From: Chaetorhynchus papuensis
Taxonomy: Eukaryota > Chordata > Aves > Passeriformes > Rhipiduridae
Direction of reading: 5' to 3'
Assembly: GCA_013396525.1 (NCBI GenBank)
Contig: VWYX01001213.1
Location: 116,851 to 180,850 of the forward strand
Length of the DNA: 64,000 bases
The translations under genes were made by a program, and so were the position numbers. The notes below the pieces were generated by a model that was not told where the DNA came from, did no database searches, and saw only the letters and a program-made list of their open reading frames with translations. The stretch's first letter is position 1. Every line of letters starts with the position of its first letter. This document shows, in pieces, positions 44,501 through 54,825 of this stretch.

Positions 44501-47500
44501 CCCACATATTTCCACAAAAACCATGGAATCGGTTAAAATATGGAACCAGATTCCACAAATCTATTGCATTTTTTATGTCTGTATCAACTGAAAGTACTCC
44601 ATGGAAAATATTCACAGATGTGTGTGGGTCAGAAACAAAAAGGAAGGGAAAACTGGAGGCAATAGGGAAAACTGGAGGCAACAGGTCCCAGAATTCCAGA
44701 ATTCGTACACTCTATTTTTTGATCCCTCTGAAAAAAAAAATTTAAATGCTGTAGAAAAACCTCTCAGTAAAGACTGTACTACATCAGGGAGAACATTTTA
44801 ATTGCTGTAAAAACTTACCTTTTGTCACCTTCTGATTCTTGAGCTTACAGTAAACAATTTGTGAAATCATAATTAGATCCTTGTTCACATAAAAAGCAGC
44901 AGTGACAATCTGAAAGAGAAAAGACATTTGCTTGTTCAGTAGGCAAATTTTGAGTTTGAAATACCTCAACTGCACAGAAATGTTGCTTCATAATCATAAT
45001 GTGAATGACAAACACCAAATCACTGCCAGAAATAAACATCAATGTAAATATTTGCGCAATTATGACTTGGTTTATGGATGGCAGATCAGTGAACAAAATA
45101 CAAAACTCTTTTCTCTCCCAGTGTGTATTTGGCTGTGCAATGTTAGGTTATCCCAGAGTCTAAAGGGACAGTTCTAAAAGGATAAATGAAAAAGCAGGAA
45201 TATTAACAGATCACCTGGACTGGCAGCTGGTTTGTTAAAAAGCAGCCTGGGAAACTGGTCAGGTCTCCAGCAGGAACCCTCAGGACAGCGCTTGGTCCAC
45301 TCTCCCACTCTGGCAGGACATGTGAATTTGACTGGAACAGATTCCGGAAGGAATTGTAAAACAGTGTAAGCAGAACAAGGTTTAATAGCTCAGAAGTTTT
45401 TTTCAAAATAAAGAAAGATGAAATCTGCAGCCCCAGGGACCTCCCACAGCAATACCTCCCTCACCTTTGGAAGAACTTGGCATCACCACAGCTCAGCCGG
45501 TCCTACCCCATGTGACAAAGGCACAAACCACAAGCTCCTCACTGCCTCACGTGCTCCCTTCTGTGACCTGCACTCAAACACCATTTTGTTGTGACCAGAA
45601 GCGCATCACAAGCATTTGACACTCACCTGCTGTAAATACCAGCCTTTCAGTTACTGAAATAAGAAAACCCTCTGTTGTTTAACACAGAAGGGCTCACAGT
45701 TCCGCTTAAGCCCCTTAATTGGAGAGCTGTGATTGACAGTGAGGACTAGGGAGCAATCCCAAACCTGAGCCCACTGGACATATCTTGCTGAATTCCATGC
45801 TCACAAACATGACATTTTTAACATAAAGCCTCTCTCCAATTAATATTTCAGCTCACATTTCTGCAGCTCAACAGCTGAGCAAGCATGGTTTTATTTCACT
45901 TGATTTCCACAGCCCTTTTACCAGGTCAGTAAATTATACCCACCTTATGGGGACAGACTTTGGAGTCAATCCCATTTTTTTCCAGGCATTTTTAGCTGCT
46001 GAGATCATTCCCACTTTTCCTTTGTCATCTCCTACCTGCATGTCAGAAACCTGAACCCAGTGACAAAGTGATTCAGCACTGTGCAAGTGCCAGCTCCAGT
46101 GCTGCTCCTGACCTTTTCCCAACCCAAATTGAATTGGCAGGACAGGATTGGTGGGAGAGCATGGGATTTATATAAACCTTGAGCCAGCTTGTGCTGCAAG
46201 TGCACACACAACTCAGGGTGCAGAAGATAAGAGAGGAGAGGTGATTTATTCTCATTTGCTCTAAGTGGCAGAGATTAGTGTCAAGTCAGTACAACAGCAC
46301 AGTACATCAAGCTCATTTGTCAACCACCAAATATTTTTGCAAACATGAACAACATGCTTCTCTGGCATATTATTCTATCTGTATTATGCAGATAGAGGAA
46401 CACATCCAGGATAAAATTAAAAAAAAAAAAAAAGGCAGCTTTTGCAAAAGGCTTCAGGCAAGATTACTCATGTTTGAATCTGAGAACTGCTTAAGACTTT
46501 CAACTCAGGGAAGTGCAGCAAGCAGACAATGGAAATGAGCCCTGTGACAAAGCTCCAGCACTCCCACACATCTCTGGCACATTGTTCCAGGAGGTGCCAA
46601 ATCCAGGGCGCTCCATTCCTGCACCATCTCCTGTTCTCTGCTGGGCAGATACCGAGTGTGTGCGTGCAGCTGAGGAGCCACCACATCCCAGAAGTTGATT
46701 CCTGCCTCCATTCCCAGCCCGTGCAAATCCCCAAATCCAGTTACGGATGCTGAACATCCTCTGTGCAAAGCCCTGCGCATCCAGACGGATGCAGCAGCTC
46801 CCAGGCAGCCCCAATCTCCTACAGAAACCTGCCAAATTCCAGGGGATAAATGCAGCCACTGTGAATGAGGCATTACCCACACAATGCTCGCTCCTATTCA
46901 CTGATTACAGACACAAGTTGGACTTCCAAGAAAGAAAAATACTTTGTGGATCCAATATGTAACACTCCAAATTTATCACTGCAGCATTTTAGTCTGAGCT
47001 GTGTTGGATGAGGCTGTCAGTGACACTGAGGGGCCAGAAATCTGCTACAGGATAAGCTAAACCAAGGAACTCATTGGAATTTAAGACCCAAATTCTGATT
47101 TTTCATGTTCAGTGTGATGCTAATAAAGTCACAGTACTTTCCTTAGAGGTACTCACCCAGATTCTGAACATGCTACTCACTCTTAAAAAATATGCTTTTA
47201 TAAAATATTTATCTGTTTGTTGGTTCCATGCAATTAATTTGAAGATAATGCTATGAACAGGAAGTAATTTATGACTCAGATTCCAGGTGAGCTTTGAAGT
47301 CTACTAAAATTCACCCAGCCTAATCAGTGACTCGACACAGTGTCACACAGTTTGTGTTATTTAACACGCCACAGGAAACATGGGAAGCAGAAAAAACTTG
47401 CAGAAGGCAAATGCAGGGTGATCCTGCCCCCCAAATTCCTCAAATGATGCCATCATTATGCATCAAACTATTCAATTCTTGAAAAAGATTCCAAGTTTGT

Positions 47501-47662
47501 TTTCACAGAGCATCATTCTCTGTAAAATTAGGACTTACTTTGCTCATTGGCCAGAAACTCCTTTTTTTTTTCCATGAGACTTCAGGTTTTTGTGGCTTTA
47601 AATGTTGGAACAAGTTTCCTGCAGGAATTGGCTGCCTCTCCAGAGAACTGTCATCATTGGAC
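41356..47662 (-). CDS. SLC66A1L: SLC66A1-like PQ-loop lysosomal transporter gene (SLC66A1L/PQLC2L), probably decayed
   Basis: SLC66A1 (PQLC2) exports cationic amino acids from lysosomes through seven membrane segments carrying two PQ motifs. Read 5' to 3' on minus, exons at 47,539-47,662, about 46,498-46,635, 45,215-45,264, 44,819-44,909, 43,407-43,531, 42,473-42,568 and 41,356-41,574 give family-like sequence: an APWIWHLLEQCA N-terminus, a TNQLPVQ segment, and the second motif SRFPQLHKN. The last five exons join in phase (581 bases, open to a TAG). Against an intact gene: the first PQ-loop exon is not found, the first motif reads FPE instead of FPQ, and the last exon leaves the family frame. 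Divergence from SLC66A1 and the gene-desert setting favour the paralog SLC66A1L, which is also considered a pseudogene in human. Paralogy is inferred; membership in the PQ-loop family is well supported. Confidence 0.72.
41387..41464 (-). pseudogene. SLC66A1L: Out-of-frame remnant of membrane segment 7
   Basis: In the neighbouring minus frame this segment reads LPGPLLAGSFGVLFLDIFVS, matching the family's L-P-W-L-x-G-S-L-G-V-L-L-L-D-x-x-x-S at the start of the last helix. Only 17 bases separate it from the in-frame LVLK codons, against about 15 residues (45 bases) of loop in SLC66A1 as I recall it. The net loss is therefore about 28 bases, not a multiple of three. This is direct sequence evidence of a frameshifting deletion, unless the assembly has an error here. 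Confidence 0.7.
42473..42568 (-). CDS. SLC66A1L: SLC66A1-like exon with the second PQ motif
   Basis: Ninety-six bases, exactly 32 codons, between acceptor TTTTCTTTTCCAG|AAC and donor AAT|GTGAGTGG. Reads EMSGFICGCVSCVFYLGSRF then PQLHKN. This is the clearest family match: G-F-x-x-G-x-x-S-x-V-x-Y-L-x-S-R-x-P-Q. The proline-glutamine pair and the preceding S-R, central to transport in PQ-loop proteins, are intact. Phase 0 at both ends. Confidence 0.82.
43407..43531 (-). CDS. SLC66A1L: SLC66A1-like exon: central membrane segment and loop
   Basis: One hundred and twenty-five bases between acceptor GTGTGTCATTCCAG|GC and donor AAT|GTAAGTTC. Reads SPSLRNLGTAWVVGCGALRV then TALCQLLLGNQEHSPAIPRNN. The position and the small hydrophobic segment with G-C-G match the family's fourth membrane region, but identity is low, as expected for the variable central loop. 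Phase 1 in, phase 0 out, consistent with both neighbours. Confidence 0.68.
43801..43850. repeat. AT-rich simple repeat in an intron
   Basis: TATATTATATATTATATC-type sequence within the intron between the exons at 44,819 and 43,407. Confidence 0.7.
44819..44909 (-). CDS. SLC66A1L: SLC66A1-like exon: membrane segment after QLPVQ
   Basis: Ninety-one bases with acceptor TTTTCTCTTTCAG|ATT and donor AAAAG|GTAAGTTT, both strong. Reads IVTAAFYVNKDLIMISQIVY then CKLKNQKVTK. The family has T-A-x-Y-Y-V-x-x-D-L-x-x-x-x-x-Y-x-x-K-x here, so the tyrosine, valine and aspartate-leucine pattern is kept. The exon ends in phase 1 and joins the next one as a GGC codon. Confidence 0.78.
45215..45264 (-). CDS. 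SLC66A1L: SLC66A1-like exon: DLTSFPGCFLTNQLPVQ
   Basis: Fifty bases from acceptor CTGGAG|AC to donor CAG|GTGATC. With the G of the previous exon the first codon is GAC. Residues DLTSFPGCFLTNQLPVQ align without gaps to the family segment D-x-x-x-x-x-G-x-F-L-x-x-Q-L-P-x-Q that leads into a membrane helix. The acceptor tract is only moderately T-rich. The exon ends in phase 0. Confidence 0.72.
45627..45653 (-). other. SLC66A1L: Possible 27-nt mini-exon where the first PQ-loop exon should be
   Basis: A 27-base segment with an excellent acceptor (TTTTCTTATTTCAG) and a consensus donor CAG|GTGAGT. Its end phase fits the next exon, giving a GAC codon across the junction, as the family has. It would encode about nine residues (TERLVFTA) instead of about 25, and they do not resemble the PQ-loop-1 sequence. 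Its start phase does not match the weak donor of the preceding exon. It may be the shrunken remnant of the real exon or a chance pair of splice sites. Confidence 0.3.
46419..46432. repeat. Poly-A run in an intron
   Basis: About 14 adenines on the plus strand (poly-T on the gene strand), just 3' of the N-terminal exon, between it and the mini-exon. Confidence 0.85.
46498..46635 (-). CDS. SLC66A1L: N-terminal exon of the SLC66A1-like gene (first membrane segment)
   Basis: Reads NRRWCRNGAPWIWHLLEQCA followed by RDVWECWSFVTGLISIVCLL. This matches the family N-terminus, where SLC66A1 has a W-I-W-x-x-L-x-E-C motif before membrane segment 1 and then G-L-I-S-I-x-C. The right boundary has three possible AG acceptors within 46,636-46,642. 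At the left the family would continue FPQ, but here it reads FPELK, with only a weak donor (AAA|GTCTTA). If that donor is not used, the frame stops at a TGA nine codons later. Loss of the PQ glutamine and of a good donor both suggest relaxed constraint. Confidence 0.6.
47539..47662 (-). CDS. SLC66A1L: Possible 5' exon of the SLC66A1-like gene
   Basis: Acceptor with a good T-rich tract (TTGTTTAATTGGTTTAG) at the right end and a near-consensus donor AAA|GTAAGTCC at the left. It reads SNDDSSLERQPIPAG and ends WPMSK in phase 0, compatible with the next exon if the latter begins AAC AGG. The sequence is hydrophilic, without a membrane segment, and has no clear counterpart in SLC66A1. Its codon start expects two bases from an upstream exon, perhaps in the CpG island; alternatively the Met near the end is the start. 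Confidence 0.45.
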
Positions 47663-48134
47663 CTAAACCAATTAAACAATAAAAATACAACATACATTTA
47701 TACACTGAGAAATCACCTGAGCCTGGAGGATATATTCAATTTATTCTGCTTATACTGGGGAAGTTATTAGACTTTGTAGCCATCTTTGAAAATAACTCTT
47801 AAAGTTAAAAAAAAAATGTTGCCGGTAGTATTTCAAGTCTTTTTTATCCCATTCTGGCACTGTGCAGCTGAACAGACTCACTAAAATGGGACATGGTATT
47901 TAAATTTGATTTTTTGGGTTGTTATTATTCAATATTTATGCAGCAGAATATTTGTGTTGCCAGTCCCTGAGACTGTAATTTTGGTATTACAAAAATTGCT
48001 ACTTTTCTTAAACCCCTGGCAAAATATCCTGTCCCAGGAAGAGCAAACCCAGGAATTCCACATGAAAAGAGGATAGGGAGACTGCCAGAACATTTCTTTG
48101 CTTCCTGTAGTATTGAAGTTGTCAGTGATGAGAA

Positions 48135-48195
48135 AAGCATGGAATGGTTTGGGTTGGAAGGGACTTAAAGATCATCCAGTTCCAACCCCCAAATA
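48135..48195 (-). mobile_element. CR1 LINE 3' fragment
   Basis: Antisense CR1 end: GGAATGGTTTGGGTTGGAAG, GGACTTAAAGATCATCCAGT, TCCAACCCCC. Lies in the presumed first intron of the minus-strand gene. Confidence 0.9.
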
Positions 48196-48960
48196 ATAAA
48201 ATTATATTAAAAATGGTTTATGTTCCTATAACAATTCTTTGCCTGTAACCTCATATTCTTTCATTACTGCCCAAATACTGGTTACTTCTATTTGGGAAAG
48301 TTCCAGGGAAGGTGTGAACTTGGATCCTTGGCATCATCCCTTTCTGCAAAGGTTTAGTGCTCGTCCAGCTACAAATAAAACTGTTGTGGTCCAAGATATT
48401 TAGGAATAAGGAATCTGTAACCTGACCCTCTTGTTTGGACACTTTTTCTCATTTTAATATCTTACTGTGGACTAACTGAACAGAAACAGACAATGGTTTG
48501 GAAGTGAAATCCACTTGCTTAGGAACAGCCTCTCATTGCAGACAAGGAAAAGCAAGTTTTCCCTGGAATTTGGGAGATTTGCCACAGCTCCTCTGCCTCT
48601 CCAGCTGCTGTGAACATCCCTGTGCTCCGGATGTCAAATAACCAGAACTGCAAGTGATGTATGAGGATGTCAGATGTGTGTTTGGCTGATGTGCAAGTTC
48701 TTTAAACTGCAGGTACAAACAGCTCAAACCCCAAAAGGGGTTCATTTGTACAGCGTTCATCATTTAATTCCTGCTGGGGAAGGAAAAGGTGGAGCTCGGC
48801 TGTGGAGTAACCAGGGCTTCTGCAAGCATGTCCCAGTATTAACCTGGTCACTGGATTTTGGCTTAAACTGTTCTCTGAAAGCATTTTAGACACTACTGGT
48901 TGTGAATTCTGCTTGGTCAGATTTCACCTGCAAACCAAGGCCGATTCCCAGAGAACAATC
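48196..48960. other. Presumed intron 1 of the SLC66A1-like gene
   Basis: Unique sequence with several open minus frames, none matching the family or flanked by convincing splice sites. Confidence 0.4.
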
Positions 48961-48964
48961 CCAG

Positions 48965-49090
48965 TTTACTTCAACCTGGGATAGTGGAAGGTGTCTCTGC
49001 CCATGGCAGTGCTGGAACGGGATGAGCTTTAAGGTCCCTTCGAACCCAAACCGGTCCGGGTTCTTCGAGTCTGTGATCTATGACTTTATG
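48965..49090 (+). mobile_element. CR1 LINE 3' fragment
   Basis: Sense CR1: ACCTGGGATAGTGGAAGGTG, TCTCTGCCCATGGCAGTGCT, GATGAGCTTTAAGGTCCCTT, ending TCTGTGATCTATGACTTTAT. It abuts the left edge of the CpG island. Confidence 0.9.
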
Positions 49091-49449
49091 GTCTTATTAA
49101 CAATAATAAACCAAACAACAAAACAGAAGGAAGCGCCTTTCAGGAGAGCCCAGCATCCCATCCCGGGGAGCCGCATCCCTGCGGGAACGGGGGTCCCGGG
49201 GCTGCTGTTCCCCTTTTCCCTGCGGAGCCGGGGAATGCTGGCGGTCCTCGGGGGAGCCACGGGATCGGGGGAGGCAGGACACGGGAATAACAACCGGGAA
49301 CGGCGTCGGGAGCGGCCCTGGGCACCGGGAGCGGGGAACACGGACCCGAGCGGGGCCAGCACCGACCTGCAGGGCTGTGGCTGCTGCTCCGGGATCCGGC
49401 GGGCTCGCCTCGAGGGAAACCCTGCGGGCGGGGAGGGAGACAAGGGAGC

Positions 49450-49520
49450 ACCGGGATGACAGGTATGACCGGAAAAAGCGGGATAGCCGGGATGCCCGGG
49501 ACAGCCGGGATGCCCGGAGC
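49450..49520. repeat. Short GC-rich tandem repeat in the CpG island
   Basis: Four to five degenerate 15-base copies of a GGGATGCCCGGGACAGCC word. The resulting arginine/aspartate-rich or glycine/methionine-rich frames are artefacts. Confidence 0.65.
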
Positions 49521-49630
49521 AGCACGACCGCCGGAGCTCCGGCCCGGCCGCCACCCCTCCCCTCCCCTCCTTTCCTCTCCCCTCCCTCCCCTTTCCCGCC
49601 CGCCGCCATCGCCTCAGAGCGCGGGCCCGG

Positions 49631-49645
49631 GGCGCCCCCTGCGGG
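49631..49645 (-). promoter_or_regulatory. CTCF-like motif in the CpG island
   Basis: The minus strand reads CCCGCAGGGGGCGCC, one mismatch from the 13-base CTCF core CCASYAGRKGGCR. Binding is inferred. If real, it would sit between the gene desert side and the plus-strand gene, a typical place for a domain boundary. Confidence 0.5.
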
Positions 49646-49689
49646 CGGGCGGGCGGCGCCGCGGCCTCAGCCCGCTTGAGGGCCGGGCC

Positions 49690-49818
49690 CCGCCGGGAGC
49701 GCAGCGGCTCTGGGGCCCCTCAGCCTAAACACCCCGCGAGTCTGCGATTTGATCCCCGAATCCCAGCCTGGAGAAGGCTGGAGGGCCCCAGAGCGGGTCG
49801 TCTGCTCCCAGCGTCCAG
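49690..49818 (+). other. Putative noncoding first exon of a plus-strand gene
   Basis: The right part of the CpG island ends in GCGTCCAG|GTATGCCC, an acceptable splice donor at 49,818, directly followed by a drop in GC. The start is not defined; 49,690 is a guess. By synteny the gene could be VEPH1, whose first exon is noncoding in mammals, but no VEPH1 coding sequence is visible to 64,000. Confidence 0.35.
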
Positions 49819-50019
49819 GTATGCCCCTCAGGGCTGGGCACGGGGGCAGGATCACCTGACCTGCTGGAAGGGCAAGAGCGTCAGGAGACCTTCCCGCTGC
49901 GGCACCAGCACCCACCTGCTCGCTTAAACACATTTTAATCTGGTCAGTAAAGACCGCAATACAAAGAATTCTAATTAACAGTCCTGGGATCTTTGTAGGG
50001 ATTTTTGTCATTTTAGAAC

Positions 50020-50340
50020 CACAGAATGGTTTGGGTTGGAAGCACCGTAAAGCTCATCCCATTCCACCCCCTGCCATGGGCAGGGACACCTTCCACTGTC
50101 CCAGGCTGCTCCCAATGTCCAGCCTGGCCTTGGGCACTGCCAGGGATCCAGGGGCAGCCACAGCTGCTCTGGGCACCCTGTGCCAGGGCCTGCCCACCCT
50201 CACAGGAAAGGATTTTTCCCTAATATCCCATCTATCCCTGCCCACCTTCTGCTCAAGGCCGTTCTCCCTCGTCCTATCACTCCAGGCCCTTGTGAAAAGT
50301 GCCCCTCCAGCCTCTTTGCAAGCCCCCTTCAGGTCCTGGA
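50020..50340 (-). mobile_element. CR1 LINE 3' fragment
   Basis: Antisense CR1: CACAGAATGGTTTGGGTTGG, CCATGGGCAGGGACACCTTC, CTGGCCTTGGGCACTGCCAG, then the deeper region GGCCGTTCTCCCTCGTCCTA and CCTTGTGAAAAGTGCCCCTC. It is one of the longer copies, reaching past the usual truncation point. Confidence 0.93.
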
Positions 50341-51595
50341 AAGCCGGACATGAATATTTTAGAATATTTTGATAGGGAAGAGTGCTGTATAATTTACGGA
50401 ATTTTTAATACAGTTTTACTTTTTATTCTCATACAGGCTCATCATGTCAGTGGTTGCTGCAGCCTAGCTAATTAACACAGGGCTGGGAGAATGATTAAAG
50501 GCAGGCTCTGGGTATCTGCATTGTTCCAGTTTAATTGCTGCTCAGGCAATGATTCAGTGTTGGTTTTGGCAGTGGAGCTGCATTTGTCTGGCACGGTGAA
50601 ATTCCCTGTTATGTCCGTGACACTCATCTGTTGGGGATGGGCAAAAGCAGGAGGATTTGTAGCTGTTTTGGAGGCAGGCTTGTGGAAGGAATAGGTTTTG
50701 TTACGTAGGGAAGACCAGGCTGGAGTGGAAGGTGTCCCCTCCATCCCAAGCACTCCGGGATTCTGTGGCTGTAGGAGAGGAGCTCCTGGATGGGCCCTTC
50801 ATGCAAGCACATTGTCCCGCCAGCCTGAACCCACCCCGTTTCCTTTGGATCTGTGCTGCAGCCTTGTCACAGCTCCTCTTTCTCATCTTCTCTCCTTTTG
50901 TTCCTGAATATTTAAAAACTCGTGTTAATCATAGGGGAGAATGAGCAAAAAAGTAATTTTTATGTAGAAAACCACTGTAAAGATACCTCCAAAATCCTTC
51001 CAGAGACTAAAAAAAGTTTTCAGAAACAGAGGCTGAGATTCCTAGGTTTATCCAGGCCTGTTGCTGTCCCTGCTCTTGAATAAACATATCTTTGATGTCA
51101 CGAGCTGCATTTCACGACACTCCCTTAAAACAGAAGTGACTGAAGAGAGGATAATATGGAAGACAGCCAATTACTCCATAAATGTAAACGACATTAAAAG
51201 TGGTGTATAACATTATATATTTATGGCTACAATTTTGCTCTGCTGTCACATAACAAAATGAATAATGCATCAGTCCAAGAACTTGTCATTAAGTGAATTT
51301 CTTTGTTGCCTTGCTACGAAAAGATAAAAACCCTCGGTGTGTGTATATGCGTGACATTAACCCTTTTCTAGGAGCAAAATGTAGGCTGGGTGAAGGCACT
51401 GTTAGAGCGGAAAATGGAAGTAGATTTTATCATTTTACAGGTGAAATAATGTTAGTGATATTCATCAGAGGGATTTGAAGACATTCAGGAAGGTGTTTTC
51501 TGTTGATGAGAGGTGATAAACACACTTCACTTCTCAAAGACAAGCAGCTCAGTAACACAAGGACAGGGACACGCTGAATCCAGGGGAGAGCCATG
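50341..51595. other. Presumed intron of the plus-strand unit, no exon seen
   Basis: AT-rich at 50,340-50,480 and 50,890-51,480. No convincing pair of splice sites around an open frame. Confidence 0.4.
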
Positions 51596-51599
51596 AAAA

Positions 51600-51700
51600 T
51601 GGCTCAAAATCCAGCTAGAGGTGGCTCTGACCACCCTGCTGGGCTTGGACTTGATGGTCACTGCAGGCACCTTCCAATCTCAATCCCACTCTAAGAGATG
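51600..51700 (+). mobile_element. Possible degraded CR1 3' fragment
   Basis: GGGCTTGGACTTGATGGTCA, CTGCAGGCACCTTCCAATCT resembles the GGACTTGATGATCTTAGAGG and CCTTCCAACC ends of some CR1 subfamilies. Short and diverged. Confidence 0.45.
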
Positions 51701-54695
51701 GGACATTGAATAATTAAAAAGATGAACTGTTGCTTGTGTGAAGAATCTGGTGAGCTGAGATCTGGTGCCTCCTAAAAACATCTCTGAAGTTCATGGTCTC
51801 CACCCCCAGTTCCTGTGGGTTTCAGTCTCTTTTCCATGTTGTCTTCCTTTAATCCTTGTCCTCCTGAGGAGAGAGGGGAACATCTATTTACAGCCTGACA
51901 AGGGAGACTAAAGGGCCAATCTAACTCCTGATTAGGAGAAAATTGCCTTTATGGTTAAAGTCAGTTAAACTGGATATGGAATTTCAGGCCCCAGCTGAAA
52001 TCCTCATCCTGTCCTCTGAGTCCTGCTGAAAAAAAGGAAACCCTAATTCAGTTAGATGAGGGTGAAACAGTTTTGGTGTTGAGCCTTCCAGACTCCTCCA
52101 TGTAGATGCACGTGATGAGTTTGCACCTCTCAAAAGTAAGATTAAACTTATCTGAAATACCATTTATCTCAGAATGCATGAATCAGATTTTTTTTTTCTA
52201 TTTTCTCCTATTTCTCCCTAACGTAATTGACAGCAAAATTGAATCAGTTTCCTACCGAGTTGGACTTGAAAGGTGAACACTGAATTTTCTATTACTTGGT
52301 TTTAATGCAATGTGTACACCTCACTATTTGATAAATTTGGACCTGCTGGGGAAAAGCCAGGAACCACATTTTGGACACAAAGGATCAGATCTTGTTTTAT
52401 TTTGCAGGAACTATTGGTTAAATTTTGAAGTTATGAGAGAAAAATGGCTTCTCTGCAAAATGTGTTGAAAATTCAGGGAATTGGTTTCTAGAACAGGAGG
52501 TTAGGGAGGGTGTTGGAGGAAAAACAAAACAGATACAGTGATAACACCCAAAAAACTCCAGAACAACCACCCCACAAACAAACCCAAACTAATAAAAGGC
52601 CCCCAAACCACAGAGAAACTGAGGAAATGAAAACTTTGTGAGGATGGCTCAGGAAAAGAACAGAACAACATGAGGAGAGTGAGAAAGAGATGAAAGAAAG
52701 AGATGTTTCCTTCAAGAGGAGATGTTTGAGAGAGCAAAGAATGATTAATTCAAACACCGGGACAAAGCAGTGATCTGGTGTCCTCTGTTCCTAATGGAGT
52801 ACGGAAAAGTCTCTGGCTAATGAGTAATCTCCCAGTTGTGGAGTGTTGAAAAGCTTTGCTTAGGGAAGCAACATCAGGACAAACACCAGGTGAGCCTGGA
52901 CCTGACAGCTCTTGCCTCAACAGGTTTGGTAACCTCGAGGATTTTCCCATCCAGCATTCCTGCAGTTTCATGCTCCTTATTTATACAAAGACTTTCTTCT
53001 GTAAATCGAGTGAACAAAACTTTGCCTGCCAAGCCACTTCCACATCAGTGCTGATATTAATTAATTTAAATAACTTTTCCCGTGAGGTGCTACCTCTCTT
53101 CTGTTTTTCCTGCCTGCTTTCCTTAAGCTCCCAAGTAACTGCTGCTGCTTAGCCCTGCTGCCACTCTGAAATGAGGTGCTGGTGGCAACGCGTTCCCCTT
53201 TCAAAGCCCTGTGCTCCTCTGAGGTGCAGCATTAATAATGGAAAGCTTATTAAGCATCTGGGCAGATGTTTTAGGGTTTTTAGTGAGGCATCTCTCTGTA
53301 GCCAGGAGGAGAACCTGAGCACAAGCAAGGCGTGAGCACCTTGCAGTGCAGGCACTGCTTCTCTTCTGTGTAACTCAGCACAAATCCCTGTGTTAATTTT
53401 CACTGCTATGGATTATCTGGTTTCATTAGCAGCTTCAGAGGCTGGGTGATTAATATTAATAATCCCTGTTAGCCTATAGACTTAATTAGGGTGAGAAGCA
53501 GCTGGATGCCGTGCGGAACCAGCCTTGGCTCCAGACGCGGTGTCTCTGCCCTGATTGCTGAGCTCTTAACTCGGGGCAGCTGGGAGCAGCACGTCCTCAC
53601 TGTTACTTATCAATACCGCTCCTCCTTCCTGCTTCCAGGACCCTTTTAAAGGCTTCTGGCTCCTAACCAGGACCTGGCAGCGTCGTTGGAGCAGTCCTCG
53701 TAGTTGGGCGGGTTTTCCTCTGTGTGGGAGTAGCTGCCTTTGCTCTCCTGGGTGAGTTCTCCTCACTGCTGCTCTCGGGGAGAGAACACGAGGGTTCCTT
53801 GGGCTGTCAGCAGCAGCTTCATTCACTTGTCCTGGCTCTCCTTAAAAAAATCTTGTGCGAGCCGAGTGCAGCTTTTGCCCCCTTGGGGTATTACAGAGCA
53901 GGTAAACCCTACAGGAACGTTAGTGAAAAGCACAGCAGAGCTGTTAAAGGGCTCCTCCACCTGCGGAGCCGCAGCTCCGGTGGCACCCACCCAGCACTCG
54001 AGACTGGGTCGGGTTCAGGGTCTGAAACCCCGGCAGCGGCAGAATTATGCAGCTCAATTAGCACAGTTCATAAACTATGCACCTCAATTAAGGAAGCCCT
54101 GTCCGTGGAAAGCAAAGCCGGTGGAAGGAGATGCCTGAAGTAATAAAATACGCAGTTCAGTGGGAAAATGATGCAGGTGGTTAATGAAAATGTTACCTGA
54201 GACGTGAGTGTGTGTGGGAACGTAAAAGTGAGGCCGGGTGTGTTCGAGTTGGTCCAAAGGGAGGCTGAGGTGACCTTTGTTTTGTTGCTTGTGAGTATTT
54301 TGGAGACATCTCTGAACCAGCAGTGGTTGTAAAGAAATGAGTATGCGAAGTTTCCCTATTTGTGATAAACTTTATCGCCACGATGGCGCAGCAGGTGTTG
54401 GGTTTGTGATGCAGATGAGCCTTCGGAGCAGGGCAGCTGTTAATGAGCTCTGAGCATTGTACATGGCAATACCCACCTGCAAACCTCCCTAAGCACCAGT
54501 GCCAGGGCTGGGCAGGGTCTAGCTCCTCCCAGACCTGGGTCATAATCCCAGAGTTTTATTGAGGGAAAACCTCTTTTAATTTCGGCAGGAGCTGTGACTG
54601 TGACTGGTACACAGTAACTGGAGAGTAAGCAAGATATGGTATGGAAAACAAATCAGAATTGTTGCCCAGAGAGACTGTGCATTCCCTGCCCCTGG
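51701..54695. other. Presumed intron, no exon seen
   Basis: AT-rich unique sequence with scattered low-repeat patches, notably 53,395-53,500 (GGTGATTAATATTAATAATC), which may be regulatory. Overlapping frames at 53,724-54,143 are uninformative. Confidence 0.4.
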
Positions 54696-54696
54696 C

Positions 54697-54825
54697 AGTG
54701 CCCAAGGCCGGGTTGGATCAGCCTGGGATAGTGGAAGGTGTCCCTGCCCATGGCAGGGGTGGCACTGGATGAGGTTTAAGGTCCCACTTCAACCTAAATT
54801 ATTCCATGTTCTATGATTCTAAAAC
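54697..54825 (+). mobile_element. CR1 LINE 3' fragment
   Basis: Sense CR1: GCAGTGCCCAAGGCCGGGTT, GGAAGGTGTCCCTGCCCATG, GGTCCCACTTCAACCTAAAT, ending ATTCCATGTTCTATGATTCT, the canonical 3' tail. Confidence 0.93.

Larger units (their letters stand above)
49140..49830. promoter_or_regulatory. CpG island, probable divergent promoter
   Basis: About 700 bases of very high GC with dense CpG, peaking at 49,610-49,700 (GCGGGCGGGCGGGCGGCGCC). It lies upstream of the minus-strand SLC66A1-like gene and just before a plausible plus-strand first-exon donor at 49,818. No TATA box is obvious. In mammals SLC66A1L and VEPH1 diverge from neighbouring starts, so a shared promoter region is plausible. Transcription from either side has not been shown. 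Confidence 0.7.

Noticed and set aside
41356..47662. Assignment to the main SLC66A1 (PQLC2) gene
   Set aside because: SLC66A1 is strongly conserved in vertebrates, whereas this copy is divergent, frame-shifted and apparently missing the first PQ loop. The gene-desert setting also fits the SLC66A1L locus better. Not excluded outright.
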